DNA of 64,000 nucleotides from an uncultured Helicobacteraceae bacterium (GTDB lineage Bacteria; Campylobacterota; Campylobacteria; Campylobacterales; Helicobacteraceae): NCBI GenBank assembly GCA_944323885.1, contig CALUUD010000002.1, positions 1 to 64,000 of the forward strand, read 5' to 3'. Shown piece by piece: positions 28,723 to 39,139 of this stretch (position 1 is its first letter; each line of letters starts with the position of its first letter). The notes under the pieces were generated by a model. It saw only the letters and a program-made list of their open reading frames with translations, ran no database searches and was not told where the DNA came from. The position numbers and the translations under genes were made by a program.

Positions 28723-29033
28723 TATTGTTTATCATTATCCTCATTTAATGTATTTATACTATGTTTTAAATATTGTCTTACGCTAAGGATTTCTTTCTCT
28801 CTTTTGTCAAATTCATTTCGATAATAATTAAGATTAGAATCTAGTTTTTCTTTATTGAATTTTGTTTGATTATAGTCAAGAAACATCATATAAAATGAAA
28901 CACAACAAGTAGTAATTAGATATAAAATTATGCTACATACAACCGTTCCTAATATAATTAACTCTGGTGTATCAAACTTAATAACAGAAATAACAAGGCC
29001 TAAGAAGAATCCAGCAACAATGCTAAAACTCAT
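28722..29033 (-). CDS. small membrane protein between flhG and fliA
   Basis: A 103-residue protein from the ATG at 29033. A TTG eight codons upstream (29057) is also possible, and neither has a strong ribosome site. Two membrane helices lie at about 3-20 and 26-50, followed by a polar, coiled-coil-like tail rich in Lys, Glu and Asn. H. pylori has an uncharacterised gene at the same place in its fliA operon. Position suggests a link to flagellar regulation or assembly, but no known domain is seen. Confidence 0.75.
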   Translation of the reverse strand: MSFSIVAGFFLGLVISVIKFDTPELIILGTVVCSIILYLITTCCVSFYMMFLDYNQTKFNKEKLDSNLNYYRNEFDKREKEILSVRQYLKHSINTLNEDNDKQ

Positions 29034-29073
29034 ATAATTTTCTTGTTTCAAATGCAATCTCTATACAATAAAG

Positions 29074-29934
29074 TTAAAATCGATTTAATATATTTCTTAA
29101 GAATCTATTAAATCCACTTTCATTATCTGGAAGCACATTGTGTTCCATATTTTTTATTAGATTTCTAGTAATTGTTTGCATACTTGCTGCAGCACTTGAT
29201 TGAGGGAATATTTTTGTAAATAATTTTCTTTGTCTATTAGATTGTACAATGCTATTACTTGTAGATATCTTTCCAAGCAGTTCCAATTCTAAATTGGGAA
29301 TATTTGTATTTGCTACATTTTTTAGTCTATCAAATACTTTAGTTGCTTCTTTTATCCCATTTGATTGGTTTATAATGATATATATTTTGTCTTTATGTTT
29401 TGATGATACTTTTATTGACGCATAAGCATCAGTTAGTGCTGCTGGATCTGGCATTGTAACAACAACTAAATAATCACTTGCATTTAAAAAAGTTTGCACA
29501 TTGTTTCCTATTCCCGCACCTGTATCAATGATTAAATAATCAAGAGAATCTAGGACTATACTTTGATTTGCAAGTTTGTCTAAAATGTTGGTATCATATT
29601 TCAATATTTCATCACCTGTATGACCTGGAATAAGACATAAGCCACTTTCTATATTAATAATAATATCTTCAAAGGATACATCACCTTTTAATACATCCAA
29701 AAGATTGTATTTTGCTTTTACGCCAAATATTAAATCCAGGTTTGCAAGTCCAATATCAGCATCAAATACACCAACTTTATACCCCATACTCCAAAGAGTA
29801 TAAGCCATATTTGCACTAATTGTTGATTTTCCAACCCCACCTTTACCGCTTGTTATTGCTATAAATGTAGTATGTTTTTGTGTATTTTGTATTTTTTTTA
29901 AAAGTTCATCCAATCCAGCAGCTTGATTTTTCAT
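29074..29934 (-). CDS. flhG: MinD-like ATPase FlhG (YlxH), flagellar number regulator
   Basis: P-loop ATPase of 286 residues with the deviant Walker A TSGKGGVGKST (28-38), a switch I region (FDADIGLANLDLIFG, about 58-72) and Walker B (LDYLIIDTGAGIG). It partners FlhF to control flagellar number and placement at the pole. The N-terminal DEELLKK-like stretch before the P-loop resembles the FlhF-activating helix. It overlaps flhF by 4 bp, the usual pairing. Confidence 0.95.
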   Translation of the reverse strand: MKNQAAGLDELLKKIQNTQKHTTFIAITSGKGGVGKSTISANMAYTLWSMGYKVGVFDADIGLANLDLIFGVKAKYNLLDVLKGDVSFEDIIINIESGLCLIPGHTGDEILKYDTNILDKLANQSIVLDSLDYLIIDTGAGIGNNVQTFLNASDYLVVVTMPDPAALTDAYASIKVSSKHKDKIYIIINQSNGIKEATKVFDRLKNVANTNIPNLELELLGKISTSNSIVQSNRQRKLFTKIFPQSSAAASMQTITRNLIKNMEHNVLPDNESGFNRFLRNILNRF

Positions 29935-31331
29935 CTAAGTATCTCATTTCTCTCTGGTTTTGAAAATCCATTTATAATACAATCTGCTAGGTAATCATTC
30001 CTTGCAACTAAAATATCTTCTGGCACTTCCTGTCCTATTGTAAAGTAGCTTACTGGCTTTTTTGTTTCATATATTAATGAAAAAATATTTCCAAATCCTT
30101 TACTTTCATCTAGTTTTGAAAATATTAGAGTATCAATATTTAAGATTCCAAATGAGTTGTATACATCAATTAAGTCTTCATATTTTGTTGTAGCACATAA
30201 AACCAAGTTTATATCAATATTATAATCAGAATTTGCATATTTTTTTAGTATGTCTAATTTTTGTTTATCGTGTTGAGAGCTTCCTATGGTATCAATTAGT
30301 ATGTAATCACAATATTTTAATTCATCAAGAGATTTAGTGAACTCAGCTGTATCATTGACTGCATTTATAGATAATCTTAGCTTCTTTGCATAAAAGGCAA
30401 GTTGATCATATGCTCCTATTCTATAACTATCAAGTGTAATCAATCCAACCTTATATCTATGTTTTACAGAATAATGGGTTGCAAGTTTTGCTAATGTTGT
30501 AGTTTTGCCAACTCCTGTTGGGCCAACCAGCATTACTATTCTCTTTCTTTTCATATCTATATTTTCAGGTCTACAAGCTATCATTTTTCTTAAAACTTCT
30601 CTAAAATATCGCTTTATTGTTACACTGCTTTCTCTCATATTAACAGGCATAAGATTCTGCGATAGTTGCATGATTTCATCTAAATGTTCATTTTTCATTC
30701 CACTATTCTTGCATATTCTATAAATCTCAGCAAATTCATGCGGAATATTGTTTGTATTCTGTATTCTTGAGCTTATATCATTCCAAAACATACTTTGAAT
30801 AAGCTTCATTTTGTCATTCATTTTATCTAATTCTTGTTTTATGCTTTTTAATTCTTTTAGTTCATCCTGATTGCGTTTTGCTATAGCTTCTCTTGTTTTA
30901 ATTGTTTCATTTTTGTCTACTTTTTTACTTACCTCATTATCAAATTCTATTGTTTGTATTCCTCTTTTTGTTGTATTTGGTGTTAATTTTGCTATTTCTT
31001 TTACTGCATTTGATATTTGTATGCCAATATCATTATTTTGTCTTTCTTTTGCTTCTTTCTTTTTTTCAATAGCTTTTTGAGCTATATCTTGCAAACGCTT
31101 TTCTATGCTATTATCTGGTAATTCACCACTTTTATCGTCATTATTATCACTTTTAGAATCTTGTTTTGGGGCAACTACTACTATTTCCCACAATCCACTT
31201 TCTAAGAGCGATTTCTTTCTTATTTCTTTTGATGATACAATTAAAGCATCTTCACCATGCTTATTTTTAGCTATCTCTATTGTCTCTTTGTAGCTTGGGG
31301 CTGTGTAAGTATACATTTGCAAATCTTGCAT
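29931..31331 (-). CDS. flhF: SRP-type GTPase FlhF
   Basis: A 466-residue signal-recognition-particle family GTPase that marks the pole for flagellar assembly and, in Campylobacterota, supports sigma-54 flagellar gene expression. The basic B-domain covers about 1-180 and is low-complexity and Lys/Glu rich at 75-175; the N-domain covers 190-255; the G-domain begins with P-loop GPTGVGKTTT at 270-279, then DSYRIGAYDQL and a DTIGSS switch. It abuts folK upstream and overlaps flhG downstream. Confidence 0.95.
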   Translation of the reverse strand: MQDLQMYTYTAPSYKETIEIAKNKHGEDALIVSSKEIRKKSLLESGLWEIVVVAPKQDSKSDNNDDKSGELPDNSIEKRLQDIAQKAIEKKKEAKERQNNDIGIQISNAVKEIAKLTPNTTKRGIQTIEFDNEVSKKVDKNETIKTREAIAKRNQDELKELKSIKQELDKMNDKMKLIQSMFWNDISSRIQNTNNIPHEFAEIYRICKNSGMKNEHLDEIMQLSQNLMPVNMRESSVTIKRYFREVLRKMIACRPENIDMKRKRIVMLVGPTGVGKTTTLAKLATHYSVKHRYKVGLITLDSYRIGAYDQLAFYAKKLRLSINAVNDTAEFTKSLDELKYCDYILIDTIGSSQHDKQKLDILKKYANSDYNIDINLVLCATTKYEDLIDVYNSFGILNIDTLIFSKLDESKGFGNIFSLIYETKKPVSYFTIGQEVPEDILVARNDYLADCIINGFSKPERNEILR

Positions 31332-31814
31332 TTAAAATCCCTTATAATTAACTTGATACAAAAGTGGTATAAGAACACTCTCTCTTTTATCCCAATGAAT
31401 GTGTGGAATATTTAGTTTTTTACTTCTTAAAAAAATATCATTAAAAAATAAAATATCAATATCTAGCGTTCTAGGTGCATTTTTAAATTTTCTTTTGCGC
31501 GGTCTGCCAAAGACTCTTTCCATATAAAATATAAATCTATAAAATTCTATCAAATACATGTTTGTGGATAAAATTATAGTGCTATTATAAAAATCTTTTT
31601 GCATCGTATATCCAAAGGGAGGGTTTTTATATATTGGTGATGTTGAAATTAATGTTATATTATTATTTAATTCTAATTTTTTAAACAATTTTAAAAATGT
31701 ATTAATTGGATTTTTTATATTTCCACCAATTGAGATGATGCCTATATTTTGTAATTTTATATTTGTATGTTTATTATTAAATGGGAAGAATGAATTTATA
31801 ATAATTTCTCTCAA
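31332..31814 (-). CDS. folK: 2-amino-4-hydroxy-6-hydroxymethyldihydropteridine pyrophosphokinase
   Basis: Folate-pathway kinase of 160 residues that transfers pyrophosphate from ATP to the pterin. Family landmarks are the GGNIKNPINTFLK start of the fold, the loop YKNPPFGYTMQKDFYN, and the signature RKRKFKNAPRTLDIDILFF with its metal-binding Asp pair. About 25 residues of extra N-terminal sequence precede the usual start. The start is TTG with AAGG seven bases upstream. Its place between pepQ and flhF is as in H. pylori. Confidence 0.92.
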   Translation of the reverse strand: MREIIINSFFPFNNKHTNIKLQNIGIISIGGNIKNPINTFLKLFKKLELNNNITLISTSPIYKNPPFGYTMQKDFYNSTIILSTNMYLIEFYRFIFYMERVFGRPRKRKFKNAPRTLDIDILFFNDIFLRSKKLNIPHIHWDKRESVLIPLLYQVNYKGF

Positions 31815-31831
31815 TGTTATACCTTGTGCTA

Positions 31832-32845
31832 CTATAATATCTCTGCTTTACCATTTTTCATTACTACTAAATCTTCTATCCTGATTCCAATTTCATTATC
31901 AAGATAAATACCAGGTTCGATTGAAAAAATCATACCATCTTCTATGATTGTTTCACTTTTATATGAGATAATTGGTAATTCATGTATATCAAGTCCTATT
32001 CCATGCCCTGTAGAATGTGTAAAAAACTTACCATAACCAGCATTGCTTATATAATCTCTTGCAATAAGATCAATTTCTTTTGCTTTCATTCCACTTCTTG
32101 CTTTTTTGATTGCTAATTCTTGTGCTTTTAGGACAATATCATATATTTTTTGTATTTTTTTTGGCATTTTTTGTTTTTTAGTAAATTTTATATTGCCATC
32201 ATATATTGCAGTTCTAGTCATATCAGAACAATATCTTTTATACTTTATTCCTGCATCAAATAATAAAATATCACCTTCTTTAATTTTATCTTTGCTTGGT
32301 AGTGCGTGTGGTTTAGCTGCATTGTGATTAATTGCAACAATGGGGTCAAAGCTGAGATTATATTTTCCTTTATTGCTTAAAAACTCTCTTGCTTTAAAAT
32401 TTAAAAACAATTCATTTTTACCATTAATTTTATTATTGCTTAAAAAATTTGCAAAATTTTTAAAAGCTTTTTTATTTAATTCTTGTGATTTTTTTATCAT
32501 TTTTATTTCATTTTCATTTTTTATTATTCTTAGTTTTTGATGAAAATTAGATTCTGCTTTCAAGTTTAATGTTTGTGAAATTTTATTGTAAGATTCTAAG
32601 CTTATTTGAGATGGATCAAATATAATGTTATCAATACCTTTTGCAAGTTTGATCAAATCTGTTATTAGGTCACTGCTAGTAATTACTTCTATATTTTTAT
32701 TTTTTATTTTTTCTTTTGCCTCTAGTGTATATCTGCTATCAGTGATAAAAAACGACTGTTCATTGCTCTTAAAAAAGATTCCATTATCACAAGAAAAGTT
32801 GCATTCATAAAACATAGCATTTTGATCATTAGTGATAAATAACAT
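31832..32845 (-). CDS. pepQ: M24-family Xaa-Pro peptidase
   Basis: Proline-specific metallopeptidase of 337 residues with a pita-bread fold. The N-terminal creatinase-like domain covers about 1-115 and the catalytic domain follows. Metal ligands are visible in DILLFDAGIKY and SDMTRT (two Asp), HSTGHGIGLDIHE (His), and FSIEPGIYL and IRIEDL (two Glu). It removes N-terminal residues before proline or splits Xaa-Pro dipeptides; the exact preference is unknown. It abuts aroQ (TAAATG) and runs into folK 17 bp on. Confidence 0.9.
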   Translation of the reverse strand: MLFITNDQNAMFYECNFSCDNGIFFKSNEQSFFITDSRYTLEAKEKIKNKNIEVITSSDLITDLIKLAKGIDNIIFDPSQISLESYNKISQTLNLKAESNFHQKLRIIKNENEIKMIKKSQELNKKAFKNFANFLSNNKINGKNELFLNFKAREFLSNKGKYNLSFDPIVAINHNAAKPHALPSKDKIKEGDILLFDAGIKYKRYCSDMTRTAIYDGNIKFTKKQKMPKKIQKIYDIVLKAQELAIKKARSGMKAKEIDLIARDYISNAGYGKFFTHSTGHGIGLDIHELPIISYKSETIIEDGMIFSIEPGIYLDNEIGIRIEDLVVMKNGKAEIL

Positions 32846-33307
32846 TTATTTCTCTTGTTTTTGTTGATTTTTTAATTCAGTTATTATTTGCATTAGTGAT
32901 ATTAAACCTAAATGATACCCAAATGGACCAAATCCTGTAATCACTCCTGTGCTAACAGCACCTGTGTATGATTGTTTTCTAAAATCTTCCCTAGAAAAAA
33001 TATTGCTTAAATGAACTTCTACTACAGGAATTCCAACTAATGCTATTGCATCTGCAATTGCAATTGAAGTGTGAGAATATGCAGCTGGATTAATTAATAT
33101 TCCATCTGCAACTCCTATGCATTCTTGTATTTTATCTACAATTTCACCTTCAAAATTACTTTGAAAGAACTCTACTTCAAAGTTATTTTGCTTTGCTACA
33201 GATTCTATATTTTGATGTATTTGCTCTAATTTCATATGTCCATAAATTCTAGGGTCTCTATGCCCAAGCATATTCAAATTTGGTCCCTGAATAACAACTA
33301 TCTTCAT
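32846..33307 (-). CDS. aroQ: type II 3-dehydroquinate dehydratase
   Basis: Shikimate-pathway enzyme, 153 residues from the ATG at 33307, which has GAGGG upstream; the open frame extends four codons further. Type II motifs are the start [23 protein letters not shown] with the catalytic Tyr, the [15 protein letters not shown] active-site helix, and the EVHLSN motif with the catalytic His. It forms dodecamers in other bacteria. It heads the aroQ-pepQ-folK stretch that leads into the flagellar genes. Confidence 0.95.
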   Translation of the reverse strand: MKIVVIQGPNLNMLGHRDPRIYGHMKLEQIHQNIESVAKQNNFEVEFFQSNFEGEIVDKIQECIGVADGILINPAAYSHTSIAIADAIALVGIPVVEVHLSNIFSREDFRKQSYTGAVSTGVITGFGPFGYHLGLISLMQIITELKNQQKQEK

Positions 33308-33384
33308 TATATCCCTCAATATTAATATTTGGTTATGTAGATTCTTAGGATCTATAATTATATCAAAAAGAGTATCTAATAATA

Positions 33385-34842
33385 TTATTTCATATCTTTA
33401 TAGTAATCATCAACTCTAAAACTTTTTAATCCAAATTTATGCGCATATAACGGATTTGGACTTTCAAGTATTACATCAGTTGGCAACAAAGAGTCTATAA
33501 AATTTGGATATTTTGATACAAAGATATTTTCTACAATTACATCATAATTGCCTATTTTTTTCTGAGTTTCTATATATGATAGCATTGTATTCCATCTATT
33601 ATAGAATTTATAATACTCGCTTGCTACAAAAATGCTATAAATTATACAAATAGTATAAATAGCTATATTTATAAATTTGATATCTTTCATGTATTTATAT
33701 AAGATGCAAAAAGAAGCAATTATTACCATAATCTCCCCAAGTCTTGCTCTTGGAGGAAGTATTAAGATTTGTATTCCAGACAAACATAACAATAAATAAA
33801 TGACATATAATACAAAAATTATCTTATATAATTTTGCATATTTCACTATAGATAATAAAAGCACTATTGATATTAAATGTAAAGTGATACCACTTTTGCT
33901 TAACAATATAAGCGATGCTATTAGTAAAATAAAGGTTGAATAAACAACTTTTGCTTTATTTGGATATTTTATTTTTGCATTTATAAATAATATGACTAAT
34001 ATAAATGCTTTAAAGATATTTGTTATTGAATAATCAAGTAATAATGACAACCTATCTATTTTTTCTTTAAGTGTTAGAAAAAGCAGTTCATCTATTTTTA
34101 AAAATTGCCCTTCTAAAATGGACATCGATGCTCTTGCTGCATTTCCAGGAGAAAAATATAAACATGCATATCCAGTTATAAACAATATGGCACCCAAATA
34201 ATACCAGATAGGTAATTTTATCTTTTGTTTTATAGAATATCCAAAGAATGCAATATGAAGTAAAATAACAATAATGCCTAATTGTTCACTTGCCATTCCA
34301 GCAAAAAAACTAATGATTATAAATAATGGAATAAAAATAGGATTAATAATTTGTCTTATTTCATTGATAAATATACTATTCCAAAAGATTCTATATGGGT
34401 ATAAAGCTATAATAATAAGCAATATCCCCCACATATAATTCAAGCTTCCAGCGCCCCATAGAAAATCAGCTCCAAATGGTGAAAAATATAGTATTAAAAA
34501 ACATATTAAAACTATACATCGCATATCTTGTCTTGTCTTTGGAAATCTCATAAATATGAATATAAAAAACATATATATAAAAATACTGCCAATTAGTGCA
34601 TTGATAATATCAAATGTTAAATCACTAAGACCACCTATAAAACTTACAAATAATAATTCACCAATTCTTGCATTCCAAGACATATATGATTTTATAGCAG
34701 CATGTATTCCATCTTTTGAACTAATTGCAGCTTGAATATCATCAGCTTGTGGAGGCATAAAGATATTTAATGTTAATAAATATATAAAAATTAGTATAAG
34801 TAAAAAATAGTTAATTTTTGAATCTAGATATTGAAATTTCAA
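33385..34842 (-). CDS. polytopic membrane protein (DUF6056/GtrII-like)
   Basis: A 485-residue protein with about 11-12 predicted membrane segments. After the first helix the periplasmic loop carries an acidic pair (PPQADDIQ) and an aromatic/Arg motif ([13 protein letters not shown]). This architecture is typical of membrane glycosyltransferases of the GT-C type and the DUF6056 group. The motif [13 protein letters not shown] near residue 127 supports that class. H. pylori appears to have an uncharacterised membrane protein at the same place after aroQ. A role in polyprenyl-linked sugar transfer is possible but unproven. Confidence 0.65.
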   Translation of the reverse strand: MKFQYLDSKINYFLLILIFIYLLTLNIFMPPQADDIQAAISSKDGIHAAIKSYMSWNARIGELLFVSFIGGLSDLTFDIINALIGSIFIYMFFIFIFMRFPKTRQDMRCIVLICFLILYFSPFGADFLWGAGSLNYMWGILLIIIALYPYRIFWNSIFINEIRQIINPIFIPLFIIISFFAGMASEQLGIIVILLHIAFFGYSIKQKIKLPIWYYLGAILFITGYACLYFSPGNAARASMSILEGQFLKIDELLFLTLKEKIDRLSLLLDYSITNIFKAFILVILFINAKIKYPNKAKVVYSTFILLIASLILLSKSGITLHLISIVLLLSIVKYAKLYKIIFVLYVIYLLLCLSGIQILILPPRARLGEIMVIIASFCILYKYMKDIKFINIAIYTICIIYSIFVASEYYKFYNRWNTMLSYIETQKKIGNYDVIVENIFVSKYPNFIDSLLPTDVILESPNPLYAHKFGLKSFRVDDYYKDMK

Positions 34843-34899
34843 TATTATATCCTAGTGATAGAAAGTAGGTTTTAAAATTATCATAGAGGGTATATTATC

Positions 34900-34926
34900 A
34901 TAGATTCTAGTAAATCTAGAATCTAT
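34900..34926 (-). terminator. hairpin after dnaK built from AGAWTCT
   Basis: An 11-bp perfect stem (34900-34910 with 34916-34926, loop TAAAT) starts 6 bp past the dnaK stop. On the minus strand it is followed by GATAATATAC, a weak U-tract. The stem contains AGATTCT and its inverted partner AGAATCT. Probable end of the hrcA-grpE-dnaK operon. Confidence 0.6.
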
Positions 34927-34931
34927 AGCTT

Positions 34932-36806
34932 TTATTCAACTTCAGCATCAATAACATCATCATCTTTTTTGTTATTTTGTTGCGTCTCACTTTCTTTATT
35001 ATTTTTTGCATACATTGCTTCTGCTAATTTATGGCTTACATCATTTAGAGCTTTTATTTTGCTTTCAATTTCTTCTTTTGATGCGTTATCATTTTTTAGT
35101 GTTACTTTTAAATCTTCTAGTGCTTTATTGATATTTGTTTTATCATCTTCACTTAGAGTATCTTTTAATTCATTTAGGCTTTTTTCTGTTTGATGCACTA
35201 ATGCATCTGCTGTATTTTTTGTTTCAATTAACTCTTTTCTTTTTAAGTCTTCTTCTTTATGCATTTCTGCATCTTTTACCATTTTGTCAATCTCGCTATC
35301 ACTTAAGCCACTTGAACCTGTGATTCTAATTTCTTGTGATTTTCCTGTTGCTTTATCTTTTGCACTAACTGTTAAAATTCCATTTGCATCAATATCAAAT
35401 GTTACTTCAATTTGAGGGACACCTCTTGGAGCAGACGGAATTCCTGTTAGATCAAATTTCCCTAAGGATTTATTGTCTTTTGCAAGCTCCCTTTCACCTT
35501 GTAATACATGGATTGATACTGCTGGTTGATTGTCTTCTGCAGTAGAGAATACTTGAGCTTTTTTTGCAGGTATTGTTATACCTCGCTCAATTACTTTAGT
35601 CATTACTCCACCTAGTGTTTCAATACCAAGACTAAGAGGTGTAACATCAAGCAGTAATACATCTTTTACATCACCTTTTAATACCCCACCTTGAATTGCC
35701 GCACCAATTGCTACAACTTCATCAGGATTTACAGACTTGTTTAGCTCTCTATTAGTAAATTCTTTAACCCTTTCTTGCACCTTTGGAATACGGGTTGAAC
35801 CACCAACCATTACAACTTCACTAATATCGCCTTTGCTTAATTTAGAATCTTTAATAACTTCATCAATTTTTGTAATTGTTTGTTCAACTAAATCATCAAT
35901 TAAACTTTCAAATTTTGCACGAGTAAGTTTTTTTACCAAGTGTTTTGGTCCAGTTGCATCAGCTGTAATAAATGGTAAATTTATTTCAGTTTCACTAGCA
36001 CTTGATAGTTCTTTCTTTGCAGTTTCTGATGCATCTTTTAGTCTTTGTAAAGCCATCACATCATTTTTTATATCAATACCACTTTCATTTTTAAACTCAC
36101 TAGCTGCCCAATCAATAATTCTATTATCAAAGTCATCACCACCAAGGAATGCATCGCCACCTGTGGCTAAAACCTCTACAACATTATCGCCTGTTTCAAG
36201 AACTGTTACATCAAATGTTCCACCACCTAAATCATAAACTACAATCTTTTCACTTTGTTTTTTATCAAGTCCATATGCAAGTGCTGCACTTGTAGGCTCA
36301 TTTATAATTCTAAGAACATTTAACCCAGCGATTGTCCCTGCTTCTTTTGTAGCTTTTCTTTGACTGTCATTAAAGTATGCAGGCACAGTGATAACTGCTT
36401 CAGTTATGCTTTCTCCAAGATAACTTTCTGCATCTTCTTTTAACTTCATTAGAATTTTTGCAGAAATCTCTTGCGGGGTGTATACCTTGCCAGCAATTTC
36501 TATTGCACATGCACCATTTCTATCTACAATTTTATAAGGAAGTCTTTTTTGTGCTTCTTTTGCTTTATCTTCATTGAACATTAATCCCATAATTCTTTTT
36601 ATAGAATAAATTGTTTTTTCTGGATTAGTGATTGCCTGTCTTTTTGCACTTTCACCAACTAATATTTCCCCTTTATCCGTAAAAGCAACAATTGAAGGTG
36701 TTGTATTTTTTCCTTCTTTGTTTGCAATAATTTTTGCTTCATTTCCCTCAAAAATACTCATTGCAGAGTTTGTTGTTCCTAAATCAATTCCTAAAACTTT
36801 ACTCAT
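34932..36806 (-). CDS. dnaK: chaperone DnaK (Hsp70)
   Basis: ATP-dependent chaperone of 624 residues. The nucleotide-binding domain starts with [16 protein letters not shown] (5-20) and contains the [17 protein letters not shown] and [13 protein letters not shown] signatures; the substrate-binding domain follows the [14 protein letters not shown] linker region; the C-terminal lid ends in [10 protein letters not shown], a close variant of the EEVD-like tail of bacterial DnaK. Last gene of hrcA-grpE-dnaK; AAAGGAG precedes its ATG. No dnaJ follows. Confidence 0.98.
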   Translation of the reverse strand: MSKVLGIDLGTTNSAMSIFEGNEAKIIANKEGKNTTPSIVAFTDKGEILVGESAKRQAITNPEKTIYSIKRIMGLMFNEDKAKEAQKRLPYKIVDRNGACAIEIAGKVYTPQEISAKILMKLKEDAESYLGESITEAVITVPAYFNDSQRKATKEAGTIAGLNVLRIINEPTSAALAYGLDKKQSEKIVVYDLGGGTFDVTVLETGDNVVEVLATGGDAFLGGDDFDNRIIDWAASEFKNESGIDIKNDVMALQRLKDASETAKKELSSASETEINLPFITADATGPKHLVKKLTRAKFESLIDDLVEQTITKIDEVIKDSKLSKGDISEVVMVGGSTRIPKVQERVKEFTNRELNKSVNPDEVVAIGAAIQGGVLKGDVKDVLLLDVTPLSLGIETLGGVMTKVIERGITIPAKKAQVFSTAEDNQPAVSIHVLQGERELAKDNKSLGKFDLTGIPSAPRGVPQIEVTFDIDANGILTVSAKDKATGKSQEIRITGSSGLSDSEIDKMVKDAEMHKEEDLKRKELIETKNTADALVHQTEKSLNELKDTLSEDDKTNINKALEDLKVTLKNDNASKEEIESKIKALNDVSHKLAEAMYAKNNKESETQQNNKKDDDVIDAEVE

Positions 36807-36826
36807 TATTTTCTCCTTTATTAAAT

Positions 36827-37381
36827 TTAATTATTTTTTGTTATTGAAACCATTGAAGGTCTAATGATGCGTTCTTTATATTTGTATCCCTTTTGTATTA
36901 CCTGTGCTATCTCACCATCCTCCTTACTTTCATCTTTTATCTGCATAATTGCATTGTGCAGGTTGGGATCAAATCCATTTTCTGTGTCAATAACTTCAAC
37001 CCCATTTTTATTTAATGCTTTCATAAAATTATCTATTGTTAGTTTTATTCCAGCCTCTATGTTTTTGATATTTTCCTCCGAATTATTAGTACTTGAAATT
37101 CCACTAATTGCAGATTCCAAAGTATCTAATATTGGTAAAAAATCTTTTAATATGTTCTCATTTGCATACTCTAGACATTGATTCTTGTCCCTTTCAAGTC
37201 GTTTTTTTGTATTTTCAAAATCTGCATGTGTCCTTATATATTTGTCTTCTAACTCCTTAATTTTTAGATCCTTTTGCTTTATTAACTCTTCTAGATCTAT
37301 GGCTTCATTTTTTGTTTCTTCTGTATTGGTGTTATCGTTAATCTCTTCTATATTTTCAGTTTCTTTATTCTTGTTTTGCAA
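36827..37381 (-). CDS. grpE: nucleotide exchange factor GrpE
   Basis: A 184-residue co-chaperone that releases ADP from DnaK. A charged, disordered N-terminus (about 1-30, Asn/Glu rich) leads to a long coiled coil (about 30-100), and the C-terminal beta-wing carries the family signature ([19 protein letters not shown] and [20 protein letters not shown]). The start is TTG with a perfect AAGGAGG nine bases upstream. It lies between hrcA and dnaK. Confidence 0.95.
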   Translation of the reverse strand: MQNKNKETENIEEINDNTNTEETKNEAIDLEELIKQKDLKIKELEDKYIRTHADFENTKKRLERDKNQCLEYANENILKDFLPILDTLESAISGISSTNNSEENIKNIEAGIKLTIDNFMKALNKNGVEVIDTENGFDPNLHNAIMQIKDESKEDGEIAQVIQKGYKYKERIIRPSMVSITKNN

Positions 37382-37400
37382 ATTAACCTCCTTTTTTAAT

Positions 37401-38198
37401 TTAAGATGCTATTTTTTTGTAAAATGAAGCATAGTTTTGTTTTAATTCCCCAATAACAAACATTTTTCCATATTTTTTATCTATCTTTATATCATGTAGT
37501 ATTCCAATGTATCCATCAGGGAATATATCAAAATAAAATCCATTTCTTAGTATGCAGTAAATATCTCCATTTATGATTTGTAATACAGAATCTGCATCTT
37601 TGATAAAATGCAATTCTTCAAAGCCAAAATTATAAATTTTTGATGTTGCAATATTTTTAAGACGTTTATAAAGTTCATTGGCACATACATTTTTTGCAAT
37701 ATTTTTAATTTCTTCAATATCTTGATATAAAAGTTCATTTAAAAAATTATGCAAATGCTTTGTGTATGGTATGATAGTCTCTATACTATTAAAGATTAAA
37801 ATACTATATTCATTGTTGTAATTAATGATTTTCTGTAATATTTCTTGTTTTAATATTTTCATACCACAGAATATTTTATGTTCTTTACTTGCTTTATTAA
37901 CTACCTCTATATTGCTTATATTAACAACATTTGAAATATTTATATTTTTTTTCCAATATGATTTTAGGGTTGAATTGGTTGGTATTTTTCCGCTACTTAT
38001 GTGTGGCTGTGCCAATATTCCTTCATCCACTAAAGCTTTAAAGTAATTCCTTATTGTTGCAGATGAAATTTTCATATTTATATTCAGCTTTAATGATTCT
38101 GATCCAATTGGTATACCATCCTTAATATAAATAGCTATCATTTCATTTAATAATTTTTCTTTTCTTTGTTTCAAAATTTTCAACCCTTTAATGAACAT
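37401..38198 (-). CDS. hrcA: heat-inducible transcription repressor HrcA
   Basis: Repressor of class I heat-shock genes that binds CIRCE, 265 residues. The N-terminal winged helix (about 8-80) includes GIPIGSESLKLNINMKISSATIRN, typical of HrcA; the remainder is the divergent GAF-like dimerisation part, shorter than in other phyla as in Helicobacter. The start is uncertain: ATG at 38198, or TTG at 38174 with AAAGGG upstream. Two CIRCE elements, one before this gene and one before groES, are in the window, so autoregulation is expected. H. pylori HrcA works with HspR; no HspR gene is seen here. Confidence 0.9.
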   Translation of the reverse strand: MFIKGLKILKQRKEKLLNEMIAIYIKDGIPIGSESLKLNINMKISSATIRNYFKALVDEGILAQPHISSGKIPTNSTLKSYWKKNINISNVVNISNIEVVNKASKEHKIFCGMKILKQEILQKIINYNNEYSILIFNSIETIIPYTKHLHNFLNELLYQDIEEIKNIAKNVCANELYKRLKNIATSKIYNFGFEELHFIKDADSVLQIINGDIYCILRNGFYFDIFPDGYIGILHDIKIDKKYGKMFVIGELKQNYASFYKKIAS

Positions 38199-38256
38199 TA
38201 ATTTCTAAAAATATCTAAGTAAATCATAGTGAAGTATATCATAAATTTTTTTAAAA

Positions 38257-38283
38257 TTAGCACTCAAATAAAAATATTGCTAT
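38257..38283 (-). promoter_or_regulatory. CIRCE element upstream of hrcA-grpE-dnaK
   Basis: TTAGCACTC (38257-38265), nine bases, then TATTGCTAT (38275-38283). One arm is a perfect CIRCE half-site and the other keeps six of nine positions of GAGTGCTAA. It lies about 60-85 bp before the hrcA start. The degenerate arm suggests weaker HrcA binding than at groES. Confidence 0.75.
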
Positions 38284-38410
38284 TTTATATAAAAAATTTA
38301 GTCTATTTATATAAAGTTTATTATGTAAAAATAATAAACTATATTTACATTATTAAATATAATTAAAATTGTTTAGAAAAGATTATGTTATTATTGCTAT
38401 AATCACATTT

Positions 38411-39058
38411 ATGATGCTTAAGAATATAGATAGTAAAATTTTTCAAGAATTAATAAATATCTCTCTAACAATGTTTAGAAAGAATTTTTTTGATATTTTT
38501 CATGGTGCAATTTCTATAAAAATTGATGATAGTAAATTTATAATAAACACAAAAGATGCGGTATTAAATTCACCATTATCAAGTAATTACATGATGCTAC
38601 CACATAAGAGAGATTATAGTTGGCAAGAAGCAAGTATTGATGCCTTTATACACTCTTTTATTTATAGAGAAATCAGTGAAGCAAAGTGTATAGCTTATAC
38701 ATTTCCAAACTTTACTATGGCGTATTCGTTGAATAATGATAAGTTTTTACCTAAGGATTATTTTGGGTATAAAAAATTTAAAGAAGTAAAAATATATAAT
38801 CCTGGTGATTATGATAGTTGGTATGAAAGAGCAGATGTTGAAATATGTAATTTTTTACGCCAAAATAAAGCAAATTTTGTTATTGTTAAAGGTTATGGAC
38901 TTTATATATACGAGAGAGAATTATCGCAACTAGCAAAAACTATATCTATGATAGAAAATAGTGCAAAGATGCTGGTTTTATCAGACACAGAAAAGCTTGC
39001 AAAAATACAAAATTATACATCTTCAAATATTCTTGATTCTTCTGATTTTGATATATGA
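38411..39058 (+). CDS. class II aldolase/adducin-like protein lacking metal ligands
   Basis: About 215 residues from the ATG at 38411 (a second ATG follows directly; the frame is open upstream from a TTG at 38369). The overall pattern matches the class II aldolase/adducin head domain: the SPLSSNYMMLP region, then a segment where HTHSPY-type metal ligands normally sit but which reads AYTFPNFTMAY, and VIVKGYGLYIYERELSQLAKTISMIE in place of LRNHG. The zinc His residues are thus replaced. No clear ribosome site; TATAAT at 38398-38403 lies only 8 bp before the ATG. It sits alone between the two heat-shock operons. Catalysis by the usual mechanism is unlikely. Confidence 0.7.
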   Translation: MMLKNIDSKIFQELINISLTMFRKNFFDIFHGAISIKIDDSKFIINTKDAVLNSPLSSNYMMLPHKRDYSWQEASIDAFIHSFIYREISEAKCIAYTFPNFTMAYSLNNDKFLPKDYFGYKKFKEVKIYNPGDYDSWYERADVEICNFLRQNKANFVIVKGYGLYIYERELSQLAKTISMIENSAKMLVLSDTEKLAKIQNYTSSNILDSSDFDI

Positions 39059-39139
39059 TGCTATTATTATTTGATATCAAAATTATAAATAAACTTTAGT
39101 CTATTAGCATCAATTTATTTGATAGTTATATAAATTTCC

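Noticed and set aside
35737-36237. 166-codon open frame on the plus strand inside dnaK
   Set aside because: An antisense shadow of a fully conserved dnaK; low-complexity Ser/Leu translation and no ribosome site.
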